64,000 nucleotides of DNA from Niameybacter massiliensis (GCF_001282685.1 NZ_LN875035.1:2528001-2592000); one strand, 5' to 3'. Shown: positions 34,384 to 44,624, numbered from the stretch's first letter. A program made the numbers and translations. Notes: generated from the sequence alone by a model not told the origin.

Positions 34384-36196
34384 AACATACCTCCTCCTCT
34401 TCATAAAGAGCCTGTTGAGCTGTAAATAAAGTATAATAATAACCTTTACGTGCCATAAGCATCTCATGGGTTCCATCTTCTACGATTTTGCCCTCTTCCA
34501 TCATACAAATACGATCCGCCATCCTTGCAAATCCAATGCGATGGGAGATAATAAGCGCTGTCTTATCTTCTATAATTTCACCAAACTGCCCAAGCATTCT
34601 CATTTCTTCTAACGGATCAATAGATGCAGTAGGTTCATCTAATATGAGTACATCTGGCTCACCCATATAAGCACGAGAAAGGATAATGCGCTGCCACTGT
34701 CCACCACTTAGATCTTGCCCCTCCTTGCTATATTCCTTGCCTAGAATAGTGTCTATCCCCTTTGGCAACTTTCTTATCACCTCTTCTAGATTTCCTTTAG
34801 ATATGGCTTTTTGAATAGCATACTCCTCTTCAAAAGCTTCAATCATCCCTACCGCTACATTTTCCTTCAAGCTCATGCTATAGCGACTAAACTCTTGAAA
34901 ACCAATACCAAAATAACGATATAATATTTCTTTAGGTACTTTTCTAAGCTCTACACCATTAAAGAGAATCTCTCCTTCATAGTCTTCTAAAAGCCCACAC
35001 ATCAACTTAGATAAAGTCGTTTTCCCACTCCCATTATACCCAAGTAAACTCACTACCTCTCCACGTCTTAGGGTTAAGTTAACACCCTTAACCGCATAGT
35101 TTTCACTCCCTGGATATTTATAAGAAACATTTAGGAACTCAAGGGTCTCAAAATCTCCTAATTTTCCTTCTGCCTCACTGAGTAACTGATAATCATCTAT
35201 GGCTTTAAGTTGATGAAGGCTGGTTCTACCTGTAAATCCTTCATACTTTTCAACATATTTATCGTTTTCTGCTAGATCCTTGGTCAGTACATTAATTACA
35301 CTAGATATGGCACTGGTTAAGGTCATCATCATCCCATTAAGAAAGACAAAATCGCCTACAGCAAGACTGCCATTTGCCACTAACATCAGAAAATAAACGC
35401 TAAGTCCATAGGTCATGGCCATCTGTGCAATGCCTGCCACTTTGCCTAACCCTATCGCCTTCACTTCAAATTGGTACTTTCCTTTCATATAGCCGCTGTA
35501 AGTAGACGCCCATTTTTTAAGAAATCTTTCTTGAAGTCCAAATAGACGTAGTTCCTTAGCATGGGTTCTTGAAGAAAGAAGTTCCATATAATACTTAGCT
35601 TGACGTTCATCATTAATATAAGTTTCTTGTAAGGCAACACGCTTTTTGACCACATACTGATTAATACCAATCAATATAAAAGCTAAGAGGCTCATATAAA
35701 CAACAATCAATGGATTGAAATAAGAAATGGCCCCAACTGCCAAAATCACACGGTAAATGGATAAAGTCAGTTTATTAAATACCGTTACAGCAATATTCGC
35801 TGTATGATCGATATTATTTTTTACAAAAGCATATTGATCATAAAACTTACTCTCATAAAAAGCATCTTGCTTAGTCCTATAGCTCTTATGTAAAAAATAT
35901 TTAGCAAATATACGCTTGGCTTTATGACTGTAAGCTGTAATCATCATCTTTTCAAAGTTACCTGTATTCCCACCAATACAAATCAAAAGAAAAAAAAGTA
36001 AAATAGGAAAAGCAATTTTAACAGATACTTGCCCACTAGCCTGGGCATCCATCAATACATCTGTTGCTAACTTAAAACTATACCCTATACCTAATTGGCT
36101 AAGGGCAATAATAAATAGCGCAATCATATTCAAACTAAAAAATATCGGTGAAGCACTTACTGTAATCTTACAAAAATGCATCAATCGTCTAAACAT
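34376..36196 (-). CDS. ABC exporter half-transporter, first subunit
   Basis: A half transporter of 606 residues. The membrane part (about 15-310) carries several helices; Walker A is GYNGSGKTT (386-394), the signature LSGGQWQRI is canonical and Walker B is VLILDEPT. Because the partner has a degenerate LSKGQ, one of the two composite ATP sites may be catalytically weak, as in many heterodimeric exporters. It lies 115 bp downstream of the sigma-factor-like gene and is coupled to the next gene by an 8-bp overlap. Confidence 0.87.
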   Translation of the reverse strand: MFRRLMHFCKITVSASPIFFSLNMIALFIIALSQLGIGYSFKLATDVLMDAQASGQVSVKIAFPILLFFLLICIGGNTGNFEKMMITAYSHKAKRIFAKYFLHKSYRTKQDAFYESKFYDQYAFVKNNIDHTANIAVTVFNKLTLSIYRVILAVGAISYFNPLIVVYMSLLAFILIGINQYVVKKRVALQETYINDERQAKYYMELLSSRTHAKELRLFGLQERFLKKWASTYSGYMKGKYQFEVKAIGLGKVAGIAQMAMTYGLSVYFLMLVANGSLAVGDFVFLNGMMMTLTSAISSVINVLTKDLAENDKYVEKYEGFTGRTSLHQLKAIDDYQLLSEAEGKLGDFETLEFLNVSYKYPGSENYAVKGVNLTLRRGEVVSLLGYNGSGKTTLSKLMCGLLEDYEGEILFNGVELRKVPKEILYRYFGIGFQEFSRYSMSLKENVAVGMIEAFEEEYAIQKAISKGNLEEVIRKLPKGIDTILGKEYSKEGQDLSGGQWQRIILSRAYMGEPDVLILDEPTASIDPLEEMRMLGQFGEIIEDKTALIISHRIGFARMADRICMMEEGKIVEDGTHEMLMARKGYYYTLFTAQQALYEEEEVCYA

Positions 36197-36311
36197 TTCT
36201 ACCTCCTTATTTTTAGAGCTATTCTTTTTTAATAACTCTAATAACCTAGTTCCTATCTTCTAACCAACTAATACCAATACCTCCTCTTACCCTAAGAACA
36301 TCTTTCAAAAT

Positions 36312-37931
36312 CTACTTCTCAGATTGGGTATATAAAAGGGTAGCTATTGCTTTTTGTTGTGATGCAGTTGGTTCTTGAAGTACACCTTGATTTAGCATTT
36401 CTTCAAACACATAAGGCCACAGATGTTGCATACGTCCCTGAGCTAAATAACGTAACGTTTTATGCATATGAGCTGGATGCCCTACCTTGGTCATCTTGTA
36501 GCATTTCTCATCATATTCAAGGAGTTTCTTACGAAGGGTATCTGAAGGCTTTGGAAAAAGGTTTTTAAGTTTTTCCATTTGCTCCTTTCCTGCTACATGA
36601 ACCACATTGAGCTTATACCCCTCTGGTGTTCTTACAAGATATTCTTTTTCCAAAAGTCTGCTATAAATCTCTTGTGTCACTTCACTTTCGATCAGTTGCC
36701 CTGTTACAAAATACATCATTCCCACATAATCACTATATTTATTATCACGCCAATCTAGCTCTCTGTGGCTCCAGTAAGTACCCACTTGCCAACCATAGAC
36801 TTTATTGTCTTCCCCATCATCCCTTGTCATCACCATAGCACCATATTTCTCTTGGTCATAAGAAAGTTCTATCGGCCTATCTAGTAGTGCAATGGCAATA
36901 TACTTACCACCATCCTTGCGATAAACCATAACCTCATCCGATTCAATCTGATAAGCTTCTGGAATATCAAAGAATTGTATCGCATAAGGAATCAACGTCC
37001 AAAGTAGACAATTAAAATCTTGGTCAGGATAATAAATTCCTATCTCCTTAATTGCTGGCTCTAGAGCTAAAAACTGTTTGTAATATTCCTCGTATAAGAT
37101 TTTCCCATATTCCTTTGCTAGCTTATGAAAAGCTTCTTCTTCACTTGCAGAAGGCTCTCTAATAATCATCTGTGTTTGATATCTTCCTCCTGGCAAGCAC
37201 TCCATAAACCCATACTCCTCCAAAATCTTAACCTCATCTTCTATAAACACAGGTGAGATACCAAGTTCCTCAGACAGTTCACGTATGGTTCTTGGCTCAT
37301 GGTAAGCCGCATAGACAATATTTTGTGTAATTACCTTAGCAAGAAAATCACGAGTATCCCCCTTTGTTCCTGGTTGACCTGTATGCCCCATATCTAGAAA
37401 CTTTATAGGATTGATTCCTAAGTTCCCTATCGTCCGTATTGCTTTCATCCCTGTTTTCAACTCCTTTTTGGCATCAAATAAATTCCACTTTACTGTTCCT
37501 TCTGAAAGTTCTAGTTCTTCAGCAATCTCTTTGATTTTCTTCTGTTTATAATAATAAGACACCACAATCTCTCTTTGTTGCTTAGAAAGATAAGCTATTT
37601 CTCGCCTCAAGGTCCCTTCTGTTTCTTGGTCTATATAGCTTTTATCTGGACCATCCTCATGACCACTACTACTCGCCTCATCTAACTGTAACTCACATTT
37701 TTTCTTAGTCTTTTCTGAAATATATCTTGCCCATACATTGTGGGCAACCTTAAACACGTAACTATTCATATCTACAAAGTCATCCTTGTGACAAAGCACA
37801 TGATAAACTTCTAGGATAATACGTGAAGCAAGCTCCTCGGCTTCTTCTGAATTACCCATTTTATTAAGAGCAAACCCATACATAGGTCGTGTATAATATT
37901 CAATAATCTGATCCGCGCGTTTCTTCTCCAT
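36312..37931 (-). CDS. ECF-type sigma factor with winged-helix and large C-terminal extension
   Basis: A 539-residue protein that starts like an ECF sigma factor: sigma2 about 6-78 (polymerase-binding and -10 recognition) and sigma4 about 115-165 (VSYYYKQKKIKEIAEELELSEG, -35 recognition). A winged-helix-like segment follows at about 210-262 (ELSEELGISPVFIEDEVKIL). The last 275 residues have no recognised domain, are rich in aromatic residues and have no membrane helix. Ordinary ECF factors have about 180 residues. The gene lies directly upstream of the ABC exporter pair on the same strand. The extension may be a built-in sensor replacing an anti-sigma factor (inference). Confidence 0.75.
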   Translation of the reverse strand: MEKKRADQIIEYYTRPMYGFALNKMGNSEEAEELASRIILEVYHVLCHKDDFVDMNSYVFKVAHNVWARYISEKTKKKCELQLDEASSSGHEDGPDKSYIDQETEGTLRREIAYLSKQQREIVVSYYYKQKKIKEIAEELELSEGTVKWNLFDAKKELKTGMKAIRTIGNLGINPIKFLDMGHTGQPGTKGDTRDFLAKVITQNIVYAAYHEPRTIRELSEELGISPVFIEDEVKILEEYGFMECLPGGRYQTQMIIREPSASEEEAFHKLAKEYGKILYEEYYKQFLALEPAIKEIGIYYPDQDFNCLLWTLIPYAIQFFDIPEAYQIESDEVMVYRKDGGKYIAIALLDRPIELSYDQEKYGAMVMTRDDGEDNKVYGWQVGTYWSHRELDWRDNKYSDYVGMMYFVTGQLIESEVTQEIYSRLLEKEYLVRTPEGYKLNVVHVAGKEQMEKLKNLFPKPSDTLRKKLLEYDEKCYKMTKVGHPAHMHKTLRYLAQGRMQHLWPYVFEEMLNQGVLQEPTASQQKAIATLLYTQSEK

Positions 37932-38017
37932 GGCCCCTCCTTAAAAAGCTTTCATCTATATAGTGTAGCAAAAAACAAAAAGGTTGGAAAAAAATTTAAA
38001 AATATTTATATAAAGTA

Positions 38018-38048
38018 AAACCACCTTAAGAGTGACTTAAAGTGGTTT
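38018..38048 (-). terminator. Intrinsic terminator after the CE7 esterase gene
   Basis: A 13-bp stem (38018-38030 with 38036-38048), loop of 5. The single imperfect position becomes a G-U pair only on the leftward transcript, which shows its direction. Confidence 0.8.
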
Positions 38049-38078
38049 ATTTTGTATCTTTTATTTATTATATAAATC

Positions 38079-39041
38079 CTATAGTTCTATTACCTTCAAC
38101 ACTTTATTTAGATATTCTAGCTTGATTGTTGTATGTTTACGTCCGCCACCTTCATGTCCATTAAAGGGATATATATATACTTGCTTTTCTGATTTTATTC
38201 TATTATAAGTAGCAAAATATAATTCTGCAGGACATACAGAATCTTTAAGTCCTACTGAAGCCAGCACTCTACATCTAATTAAATCCGCCATATTCATAGT
38301 ATCAAAATAACTCAACGTCTCAAAAACTTTATCTATATACTCTGGATATTCTCTTAAATATTCTGCCACACACTTAAATGCTCCATTTTCATTTTCTACT
38401 CGTTTGTCAATATTACTATTACTCGGAACATCTGCCAGAGCAATTATAGGTCTAGGATCCAGGGCAGCTACTGCCATCACCAATCCTCCACCTTGACTTC
38501 CCCCTTCTATTATTATCCGATCCTCATCTACTTCAGGTTGATTGATCGCAAAATCAATAGCCTTTATACAGTCTATATAAAGTGCCCTTAAATAATATTC
38601 TTCTTTATTTAGTATCCCTTTGCATATTACAGATTGTGTATTTCCACTATTAATCTTGGCATGATTTCCAGTTGCACCTAGTTGTTCACGACAATCTATA
38701 GCTAATACAGCCATCCCAGACATTACCCAATGCATATACTCCCATGGTTCACCTGAACTATTTCCAAATCCATGATAATGTATAAGACAAGGGTATTTCT
38801 CCTTTTTCTTTTGGGGTACAATGAACCATCCATGTATATCCGTTGTATCAAATCCATTATATACAATTTTATAAACTGTAATATCCGGTATAGGATAATC
38901 CACCTTTTCTCTCCTTATATTAAGTGGACTATCTTTCGCATGCTCTAATGTCTGCTTCCAAAACATTTCAAAATCATCTTGTTTAGTAAGTGGTGGTACA
39001 TAATCATATAACTTTTTACTTATTTGTTCTATATAGCTCAT
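38079..39041 (-). CDS. CE7-family acetyl esterase (acetyl xylan esterase type)
   Basis: A 320-residue cytoplasmic esterase of the acetyl xylan esterase / cephalosporin-C deacetylase family, which removes acetyl groups from short oligosaccharides after uptake. Visible marks: HYHGFG near 88-93, the nucleophile motif GGSQGGG (S182) and the final GHEGGG carrying the catalytic histidine. The usual RGQ motif reads REQ here (R118-Q120), a change worth noting. It is the last gene of the leftward operon, 26 bp after a GH3 gene, and is followed by a terminator. The context suggests it trims acetylated glucooligosaccharides. Confidence 0.85.
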   Translation of the reverse strand: MSYIEQISKKLYDYVPPLTKQDDFEMFWKQTLEHAKDSPLNIRREKVDYPIPDITVYKIVYNGFDTTDIHGWFIVPQKKKEKYPCLIHYHGFGNSSGEPWEYMHWVMSGMAVLAIDCREQLGATGNHAKINSGNTQSVICKGILNKEEYYLRALYIDCIKAIDFAINQPEVDEDRIIIEGGSQGGGLVMAVAALDPRPIIALADVPSNSNIDKRVENENGAFKCVAEYLREYPEYIDKVFETLSYFDTMNMADLIRCRVLASVGLKDSVCPAELYFATYNRIKSEKQVYIYPFNGHEGGGRKHTTIKLEYLNKVLKVIEL

Positions 39042-39066
39042 CGTCTCTCTCCTTTATCCTTATCTA

Positions 39067-41214
39067 CTAACTTATATATTTTCTTACCATTTGAGTATCA
39101 GCTGAATTTTTGCCTATCATAATATCGAATTCACCTTCCTCAAAAACATACTCATAATCATATCTATAAAATTTCAACATTTCTTTTGTAATTTCAAATT
39201 CTACCCTTTGTTTTTCATAACCTTTTAATACAATTTGTCTAAACCCTTTAAGTTCTTTGATCGGCCTCACAACTGTAGCATAAACATCTCTAATATATAG
39301 CTGCACTGTCTCCTTTATTTCTACATTAGATTTGTTAATTACTATTACACTTGCTATCATTTTATTTTTTACAGTTTCTACTTTAAATTCTGTATATTCT
39401 GTTTCTCCATAGCTTAATCCATATCCAAAAGGATATAACGGTTCATTTGAGCAGTCCAAGTATCTTGATATATATCTCTCATCTTTCCCACTATAAGGTC
39501 TTCCTGTATTATAGCAATTATAATGAACAGGTATCTGTCCTACTGTCTGTGGAAAGCTCATAGCTAGCCTACCCGATGGGTTATATACTCCCGTTATAAC
39601 ATCTGCAAGTGCTCCACTTGATTCTGTACCCAAAAACCAAGCTTCAATTATTGCATCACATACAGGAACAATAGGCTTAATTTCTAGAGGTCTTCCACTA
39701 AAAATAATTGCAATTAAAGGCTTATTTAATTGCTTTAGCCTATAAATTAATTTTTCTTGATTATAGGATAATCTTATATTTGTTTTACTCGCTCCTTCTC
39801 CTGTATCTTGTGCATTTTCTCCTACTCCTACTATAATTACATCGCAATGCTCTAATTTCTTTATTTCTTCTTCTACCCAATCTTCTATATCAAAACACCC
39901 ATCTTGCATTGCTCCTAATCCTTTTGTTACTGATGTTATCACATCAAACCCTTTTTCTCTTATGGCTTCCTCTAGTGTAAAGGAATTTTTATCATCTCCT
40001 AGTACCCATCCTCCCATCGTACTATCTACAGCCACAAACGGACCAGCCATTCCAATACTCCCGTTTTCTTCTAATGGTAAGATTTGATTATTTTTTAATA
40101 GTACAATTGATTCCCTTGCAATTTCCCTCGCCCTTTTTAGATGTTCCTTACACTTATGTAACTTTTGCTCCTCTTTTGCATCTGCGTATCTATAAGGATT
40201 ATCAAATAACCCTAATTCCTCTTTTAGCATTAATATATTTCTTGTAGCTTGGTTAATTAAATCAATAGATAATCTACCTTCCTCTACTAACTTCTTTCCA
40301 TATTGAACGTAATGTGTAGACATCATCTCAATATCTATCCCCGCTTCAATACAAGCTTTTGCTGCTCCATATCCATCTTTCACTAATCCGTTAATAACGG
40401 TTTCATCAATAGCTCCATAATCAGATATCGTCACACCTTTAAATCCCCATTTATCCCTCAATATATCTCTAAACAAACTTTTATTAGCACTTGTTGGTAT
40501 ACCATCAATTACATTAAATGCAGTCATTACCATTTTTACTCCCGCATCCACTGCTGCCTTATATGATGGTAAATAGTACTGCCAAAGACTATGTTTTGAG
40601 AGCTCTACCCAATTGTAGTCACGTCCTCCCTGTGAAGCTCCATATCCAGCAAAGTGTTTTACACAAGCTGCTATTGTTCCTTTATCATTAAGACTGTCTC
40701 CTTGAAACCCCCTAACAGCCGCCTCTGTCATCATAGCATTCAAATAAGGGTCTTCACCTGGAGATTCCATAACACGCCCCCACCTTGGGTCTCTAACTAA
40801 GTCCGACATAGGTGCAAATGTAAGATGTATCCCTGATGCTGCACTTTCTTTTGCAACAATCTGAGTAGCATCATGATAGTTTTGCGGATTAAAGCTACAG
40901 CTTAATGCCAATGGTATAGGAAATACAGTTTTATAACCATAAATAACGTCTGCCATAAACAACATTGGTATCTTAAGCCTACTTTTCTCTAGATAATCAT
41001 CCTGTAACTTCTTCAACTTATCTGCACCAAAATAATTCAACGTACTTCCTAATCTACTTACTACTGAATTATCTATGCTTAGCGCTTCTAGAGGCCCTGT
41101 TATATCCACACCATCTTCTACTCCCCAAAAAAAGGGGGATAACTGGGTCATCTGCCCCAATTTTTCTTCAATCGTCATTTTAGTAATAAGTGCTTCTATT
41201 CTTTCACTGCTCAT
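39067..41214 (-). CDS. GH3 beta-glucosidase, second copy
   Basis: A 715-residue GH3 glycoside hydrolase with the (beta/alpha)8 domain, alpha/beta sandwich and C-terminal fibronectin-like domain. The nucleophile lies in VTISDYGAID (D265), and the substrate motif KHFAGYG is intact. The start at 41214 has AAGGGG at good spacing; a longer frame adds 12 residues without a site. No signal peptide, hence cytoplasmic. It shares the plan of the other GH3 gene upstream, from which it is separated by an intrinsic terminator (41260-41297), so it probably depends on read-through. It would cleave glucose from imported oligosaccharides; linkage not certain. Confidence 0.9.
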   Translation of the reverse strand: MSSERIEALITKMTIEEKLGQMTQLSPFFWGVEDGVDITGPLEALSIDNSVVSRLGSTLNYFGADKLKKLQDDYLEKSRLKIPMLFMADVIYGYKTVFPIPLALSCSFNPQNYHDATQIVAKESAASGIHLTFAPMSDLVRDPRWGRVMESPGEDPYLNAMMTEAAVRGFQGDSLNDKGTIAACVKHFAGYGASQGGRDYNWVELSKHSLWQYYLPSYKAAVDAGVKMVMTAFNVIDGIPTSANKSLFRDILRDKWGFKGVTISDYGAIDETVINGLVKDGYGAAKACIEAGIDIEMMSTHYVQYGKKLVEEGRLSIDLINQATRNILMLKEELGLFDNPYRYADAKEEQKLHKCKEHLKRAREIARESIVLLKNNQILPLEENGSIGMAGPFVAVDSTMGGWVLGDDKNSFTLEEAIREKGFDVITSVTKGLGAMQDGCFDIEDWVEEEIKKLEHCDVIIVGVGENAQDTGEGASKTNIRLSYNQEKLIYRLKQLNKPLIAIIFSGRPLEIKPIVPVCDAIIEAWFLGTESSGALADVITGVYNPSGRLAMSFPQTVGQIPVHYNCYNTGRPYSGKDERYISRYLDCSNEPLYPFGYGLSYGETEYTEFKVETVKNKMIASVIVINKSNVEIKETVQLYIRDVYATVVRPIKELKGFRQIVLKGYEKQRVEFEITKEMLKFYRYDYEYVFEEGEFDIMIGKNSADTQMVRKYIS

Positions 41215-41259
41215 AACACACCCCTTATCGATTACTCTATATGAGTACAATTTGATAAA

Positions 41260-41297
41260 AAGGAACCGAGATTGTATGATTTTGATCTCGATTCCTT
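41260..41297 (-). terminator. Intrinsic terminator between the two GH3 genes
   Basis: A 13-bp stem (41260-41272 with 41285-41297), loop of 12, U-run after it on the leftward transcript. The one imperfect position pairs G-U only on that strand. Downstream genes need read-through or a hidden promoter in only 45 bp. Confidence 0.82.
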
Positions 41298-41314
41298 AAA
41301 AGTTTGCAATATTC

Positions 41315-43465
41315 CTATTTAATTAATTCAAATGTTTTCTCTAATCCTTCTTGGCTATTAGGCCCTATTATTATACTAAATTTACCTGACTCTGAATCAA
41401 ATCCATTTTTTAAAGTATTGTATTTTAACATTTCTTCTGTAATATCAAATTCTACTCTAATTTCCTCATCCGGATTTAAGTATATTTGCTTAAATCCTTT
41501 AAGTTCTTTTACAGGTCTCACTGTACTTCCTACCCAGTCTCTTATATAAAGTTGTACAGTTTCTTTTCCTGCTACCTTCCCAACATTCTTTATTTTTACA
41601 CTTGCCTTTATGCATTCACCTTCAACTAGCTTTTCCTTATCTATATTCATCTCTTCATATGTATAATGAGTGTAACTTAACCCATATCCAAAAGAATACA
41701 ATGGTGCATTCGGACTATCTATGTACTCTGAGCAATACCCCATTCTACCCTCATCTTTTGGTTTAGGTCTTCCTGTATTGTAATGATTATAATATATTGG
41801 AGCTTGGCCTACTGTATATGGAAAGCTCATTGTCAATCTAGCTGATGGATTATAATCTCCATATAAGATATCCGCTAGTGCATTACCAGCTTCTGATCCT
41901 GGATACCATGCACTTAAAAGTGCATGAGAGTTTTCACTTACTTCCTTGATTTCTAGTGGTCTTCCACTAAACATAACTGTAACAACCGGTTTGCCTGCTT
42001 GTTTTACCAATTTAACTAAAGCTTCTTGAACGCCTGGCAACTTAATAACTGTTCGACTTCCAGCCTCACCAGCCATATCTTCTGATTCACCTACAGCAAG
42101 AATGATTACATCACTTTCATCTATAACCTTTAAAACTTCTTCTTCATTAATCGTATCGTCTATAACGTCGCAACCTTTAGCATATTGAACAGCACCTACT
42201 TTAGCTTTTATTCCCTCTAATACACTAACTGTAGCTTTTCTATCACCTTGCCAAGACCACGCCCCTAGCAATTCACCTGTATTTCCTAAAGGTCCTATAA
42301 TTCCTACTTTTTTATTTTTGCTCAATGGTAATACATCTTCATTTTTCAAAAGCACAATAGACTCCCTCGCTACTTCTCTAGCAACTTCTCTATGCTCATC
42401 AGAAAATAACAGCTTTGCTTCCTCTCCAACATTGGCCATTTTATACGGATTCTCAAATAATCCTAAATCTTCTTTTAACTTAAGAATTCTATAGACTGCA
42501 TCATTAACTTGTTGCTCATCTACTCTACCTTCTTGTATAAGTTCTTCTAGATAATGTACATAGTGACTTGTCATCATCTCCATATCAAGTGTAGCATGCA
42601 TAGCACTTTCAGCTGCTTGCTTACCATCTTCTGCAACACCATGTGTAATCAGTTCTCCCACTGCTGCCCAGTCAGAAATAATAACACCATCGAAGTTCCA
42701 TTCATCTCTTAAAATATCTTTTAATAAATACTTATTTCCTGTGCTTGGAACACCATGTACAGTATTAAAAGAAGTCATCACAAGTTTTGCACCTGCTTCA
42801 ACAGCAGCTTTATAAGAAGGTAAATAATACTCTCTCAATGTCCTATCTGATAAGTCTACTGTGTTATACTCACGTCCTGCTTCTGCTGCCCCATATGCAG
42901 CAAAGTGCTTCACACACGCACCAATATTATATGGATCATCAAAATTCCCTTGATAGCCTTCTACCATTGCTTTTGCCATACAACTATTTAAGTAAGCATC
43001 TTCACCAGTTGATTCTAACACTCTTCCCCATCTTGCATCACGTACTAAATCCACCATTGGAGCAAAGGTAACATGGATGCCTGAAACAGCTGCTTCTATT
43101 GCTGATACTCTTGCCATTTTATATGCCGCTTCTATATTCCATGTTGCCCCAATCGCCAGTGGAATAGGGAAAATCGTCTTATAGCCATGTATAATATCTG
43201 CCATAAATACCAAGGGAATCCCTAATCTATTATGCTCTAAATATTTTTTTTGAATCTCTATTGCATCTTTCGCATTACCTGTCCCTAATACAGAACCATT
43301 AATCCATAGATTTTCTTCTCCTATTCCTAACTCTTCCAAAGGACCTGTAATATCTCCCTGTGTATTAGACTTATATAAAAACGCAATTAATTGGCCTAAT
43401 TGTCCTATTTTTTCTTTTAAGGTCATTTGGTCTATTAAAGCATAAATATCCACTTTTTTATTCAT
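41315..43465 (-). CDS. GH3 beta-glucosidase, first copy
   Basis: A 716-residue GH3 enzyme with nucleophile in VIISDWAAVG (D265) and the KHFAAYGAAE motif intact. The C-terminal fibronectin-like domain ends near 700. The length and the gene neighbourhood match the sophorose-type GH3 found beside 1,2-beta-oligoglucan phosphorylase in Listeria innocua, although the linkage cannot be read from the sequence. Cytoplasmic (no signal peptide). It is the fifth gene of the leftward operon, 53 bp after the LacI regulator gene, and is followed by a terminator. Confidence 0.9.
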   Translation of the reverse strand: MNKKVDIYALIDQMTLKEKIGQLGQLIAFLYKSNTQGDITGPLEELGIGEENLWINGSVLGTGNAKDAIEIQKKYLEHNRLGIPLVFMADIIHGYKTIFPIPLAIGATWNIEAAYKMARVSAIEAAVSGIHVTFAPMVDLVRDARWGRVLESTGEDAYLNSCMAKAMVEGYQGNFDDPYNIGACVKHFAAYGAAEAGREYNTVDLSDRTLREYYLPSYKAAVEAGAKLVMTSFNTVHGVPSTGNKYLLKDILRDEWNFDGVIISDWAAVGELITHGVAEDGKQAAESAMHATLDMEMMTSHYVHYLEELIQEGRVDEQQVNDAVYRILKLKEDLGLFENPYKMANVGEEAKLLFSDEHREVAREVARESIVLLKNEDVLPLSKNKKVGIIGPLGNTGELLGAWSWQGDRKATVSVLEGIKAKVGAVQYAKGCDVIDDTINEEEVLKVIDESDVIILAVGESEDMAGEAGSRTVIKLPGVQEALVKLVKQAGKPVVTVMFSGRPLEIKEVSENSHALLSAWYPGSEAGNALADILYGDYNPSARLTMSFPYTVGQAPIYYNHYNTGRPKPKDEGRMGYCSEYIDSPNAPLYSFGYGLSYTHYTYEEMNIDKEKLVEGECIKASVKIKNVGKVAGKETVQLYIRDWVGSTVRPVKELKGFKQIYLNPDEEIRVEFDITEEMLKYNTLKNGFDSESGKFSIIIGPNSQEGLEKTFELIK

Positions 43466-43518
43466 AATGATCCTCCTTTCATTAAATCTATCTATTTTCT
43501 ATAAATTATTTTCTCATC

Positions 43519-44541
43519 TTAAATCGCTCTACATGAGCCCCTTTTCAAGAGTACTGCATCATAAACCAAATGCTTAGATTCTCCTCCTTGAATCATATCA
43601 AATAATGTTTCTATAGAAGAAAGAGCCATTTGGTCTGCTGGTTGATAAATTGTATCAATAGACGGATTATAGAACTCCGCTACGTCTATTCCATCAAATC
43701 CAACCACAGAAATATCATTTGGAACTGAAAGACCCATTGAAAAAATAGCTTTTGCTGCACCAACTGCAACGACATCTGCAAATGCGAATACAGCTGTCAT
43801 ATCCTTATTTCGCATTATAAGTTGTTTCATCATATTAAATCCATAATTATATCCAGATAATGTAGAATACTCTGATGCCACTAAATCTTCATCCAAAGGT
43901 ATATTATATTCTTGCAGTGCTTTAACATATCCATTATATCTTAATGAATTTGGCGTAATTATATCTAAGGGTTTGTTGTTAATAAATCCTATTCTTTTAT
44001 GTCCCAGTTTAATTAAATATTCTGTCGCCTTAAATGCTTCTTTTTCATCATCTATCGTAACACTTGAGTACATACCTAAATCTACCTCACTATTTGCAGC
44101 AATGGTTACTAAAACACAAGGTATACCAAGTCTTTCAAACTCTATCTTCGAATGATTAAAAGTTCCTCCCATAATAATTGCACCACATAAATTCCTGTCT
44201 TTCGCTTCTCTAATAGCAATTTCTAATTCATCTTCTATACCTGTAACATTCTGAATAATTAATTGATAACCTCTAAGTGCTATCTTTTCTTCTATTACAT
44301 GAATCATTTTTTGAAAAAATGGATTTTCAATACTTCTAACAAATAGTGCTATATTCTTTGAACTTCCACTCTTCAAATTACGTGCACTTGTATTGGGCAT
44401 ATAATTGTATTCTTTGATAACTTGCATTACACGTTGTTTGGTCTTATCACTTATTGATCCAGTATTATTCATAACACGGGATACTGTAGAAATACTTACC
44501 CCTGCCTTTTCTGCTATTGTTTTAATTGTTATTTCTTCCAT
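43519..44541 (-). CDS. LacI-family regulator of the glucooligosaccharide locus
   Basis: A 340-residue LacI protein: helix-turn-helix at 1-50 (IKTIAEKAGVSISTVSRVMNN) and a sugar-binding regulatory domain. The hinge helix and typical FVRSIENPFF segment follow. It is the only LacI gene in this locus and the divergent promoter region holds two GAAAACGTTTTC palindromes, the standard form of a LacI-family site, so it is the obvious candidate to bind them. The start codon has only a weak ribosome site (GTAGGA). It lies downstream of the binding-protein gene behind a hairpin without U-tract. Confidence 0.88.
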   Translation of the reverse strand: MEEITIKTIAEKAGVSISTVSRVMNNTGSISDKTKQRVMQVIKEYNYMPNTSARNLKSGSSKNIALFVRSIENPFFQKMIHVIEEKIALRGYQLIIQNVTGIEDELEIAIREAKDRNLCGAIIMGGTFNHSKIEFERLGIPCVLVTIAANSEVDLGMYSSVTIDDEKEAFKATEYLIKLGHKRIGFINNKPLDIITPNSLRYNGYVKALQEYNIPLDEDLVASEYSTLSGYNYGFNMMKQLIMRNKDMTAVFAFADVVAVGAAKAIFSMGLSVPNDISVVGFDGIDVAEFYNPSIDTIYQPADQMALSSIETLFDMIQGGESKHLVYDAVLLKRGSCRAI

Positions 44542-44573
44542 AATATTGTTCCTACTTCTATTATTTTATTCTT

Positions 44574-44620
44574 TAGAAAGTGAATCTAAAGAAATATACT
44601 TCTTTTAGATTCACTTTCTA
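44574..44620 (-). other. Intercistronic hairpin between binding-protein and LacI genes
   Basis: A perfect 17-bp stem (44574-44590 with 44604-44620), loop of 13. There is no U-tract on the leftward transcript, so it probably stabilises the upstream message and limits expression of LacI and GH3. Confidence 0.6.
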
Positions 44621-44624
44621 ATTT

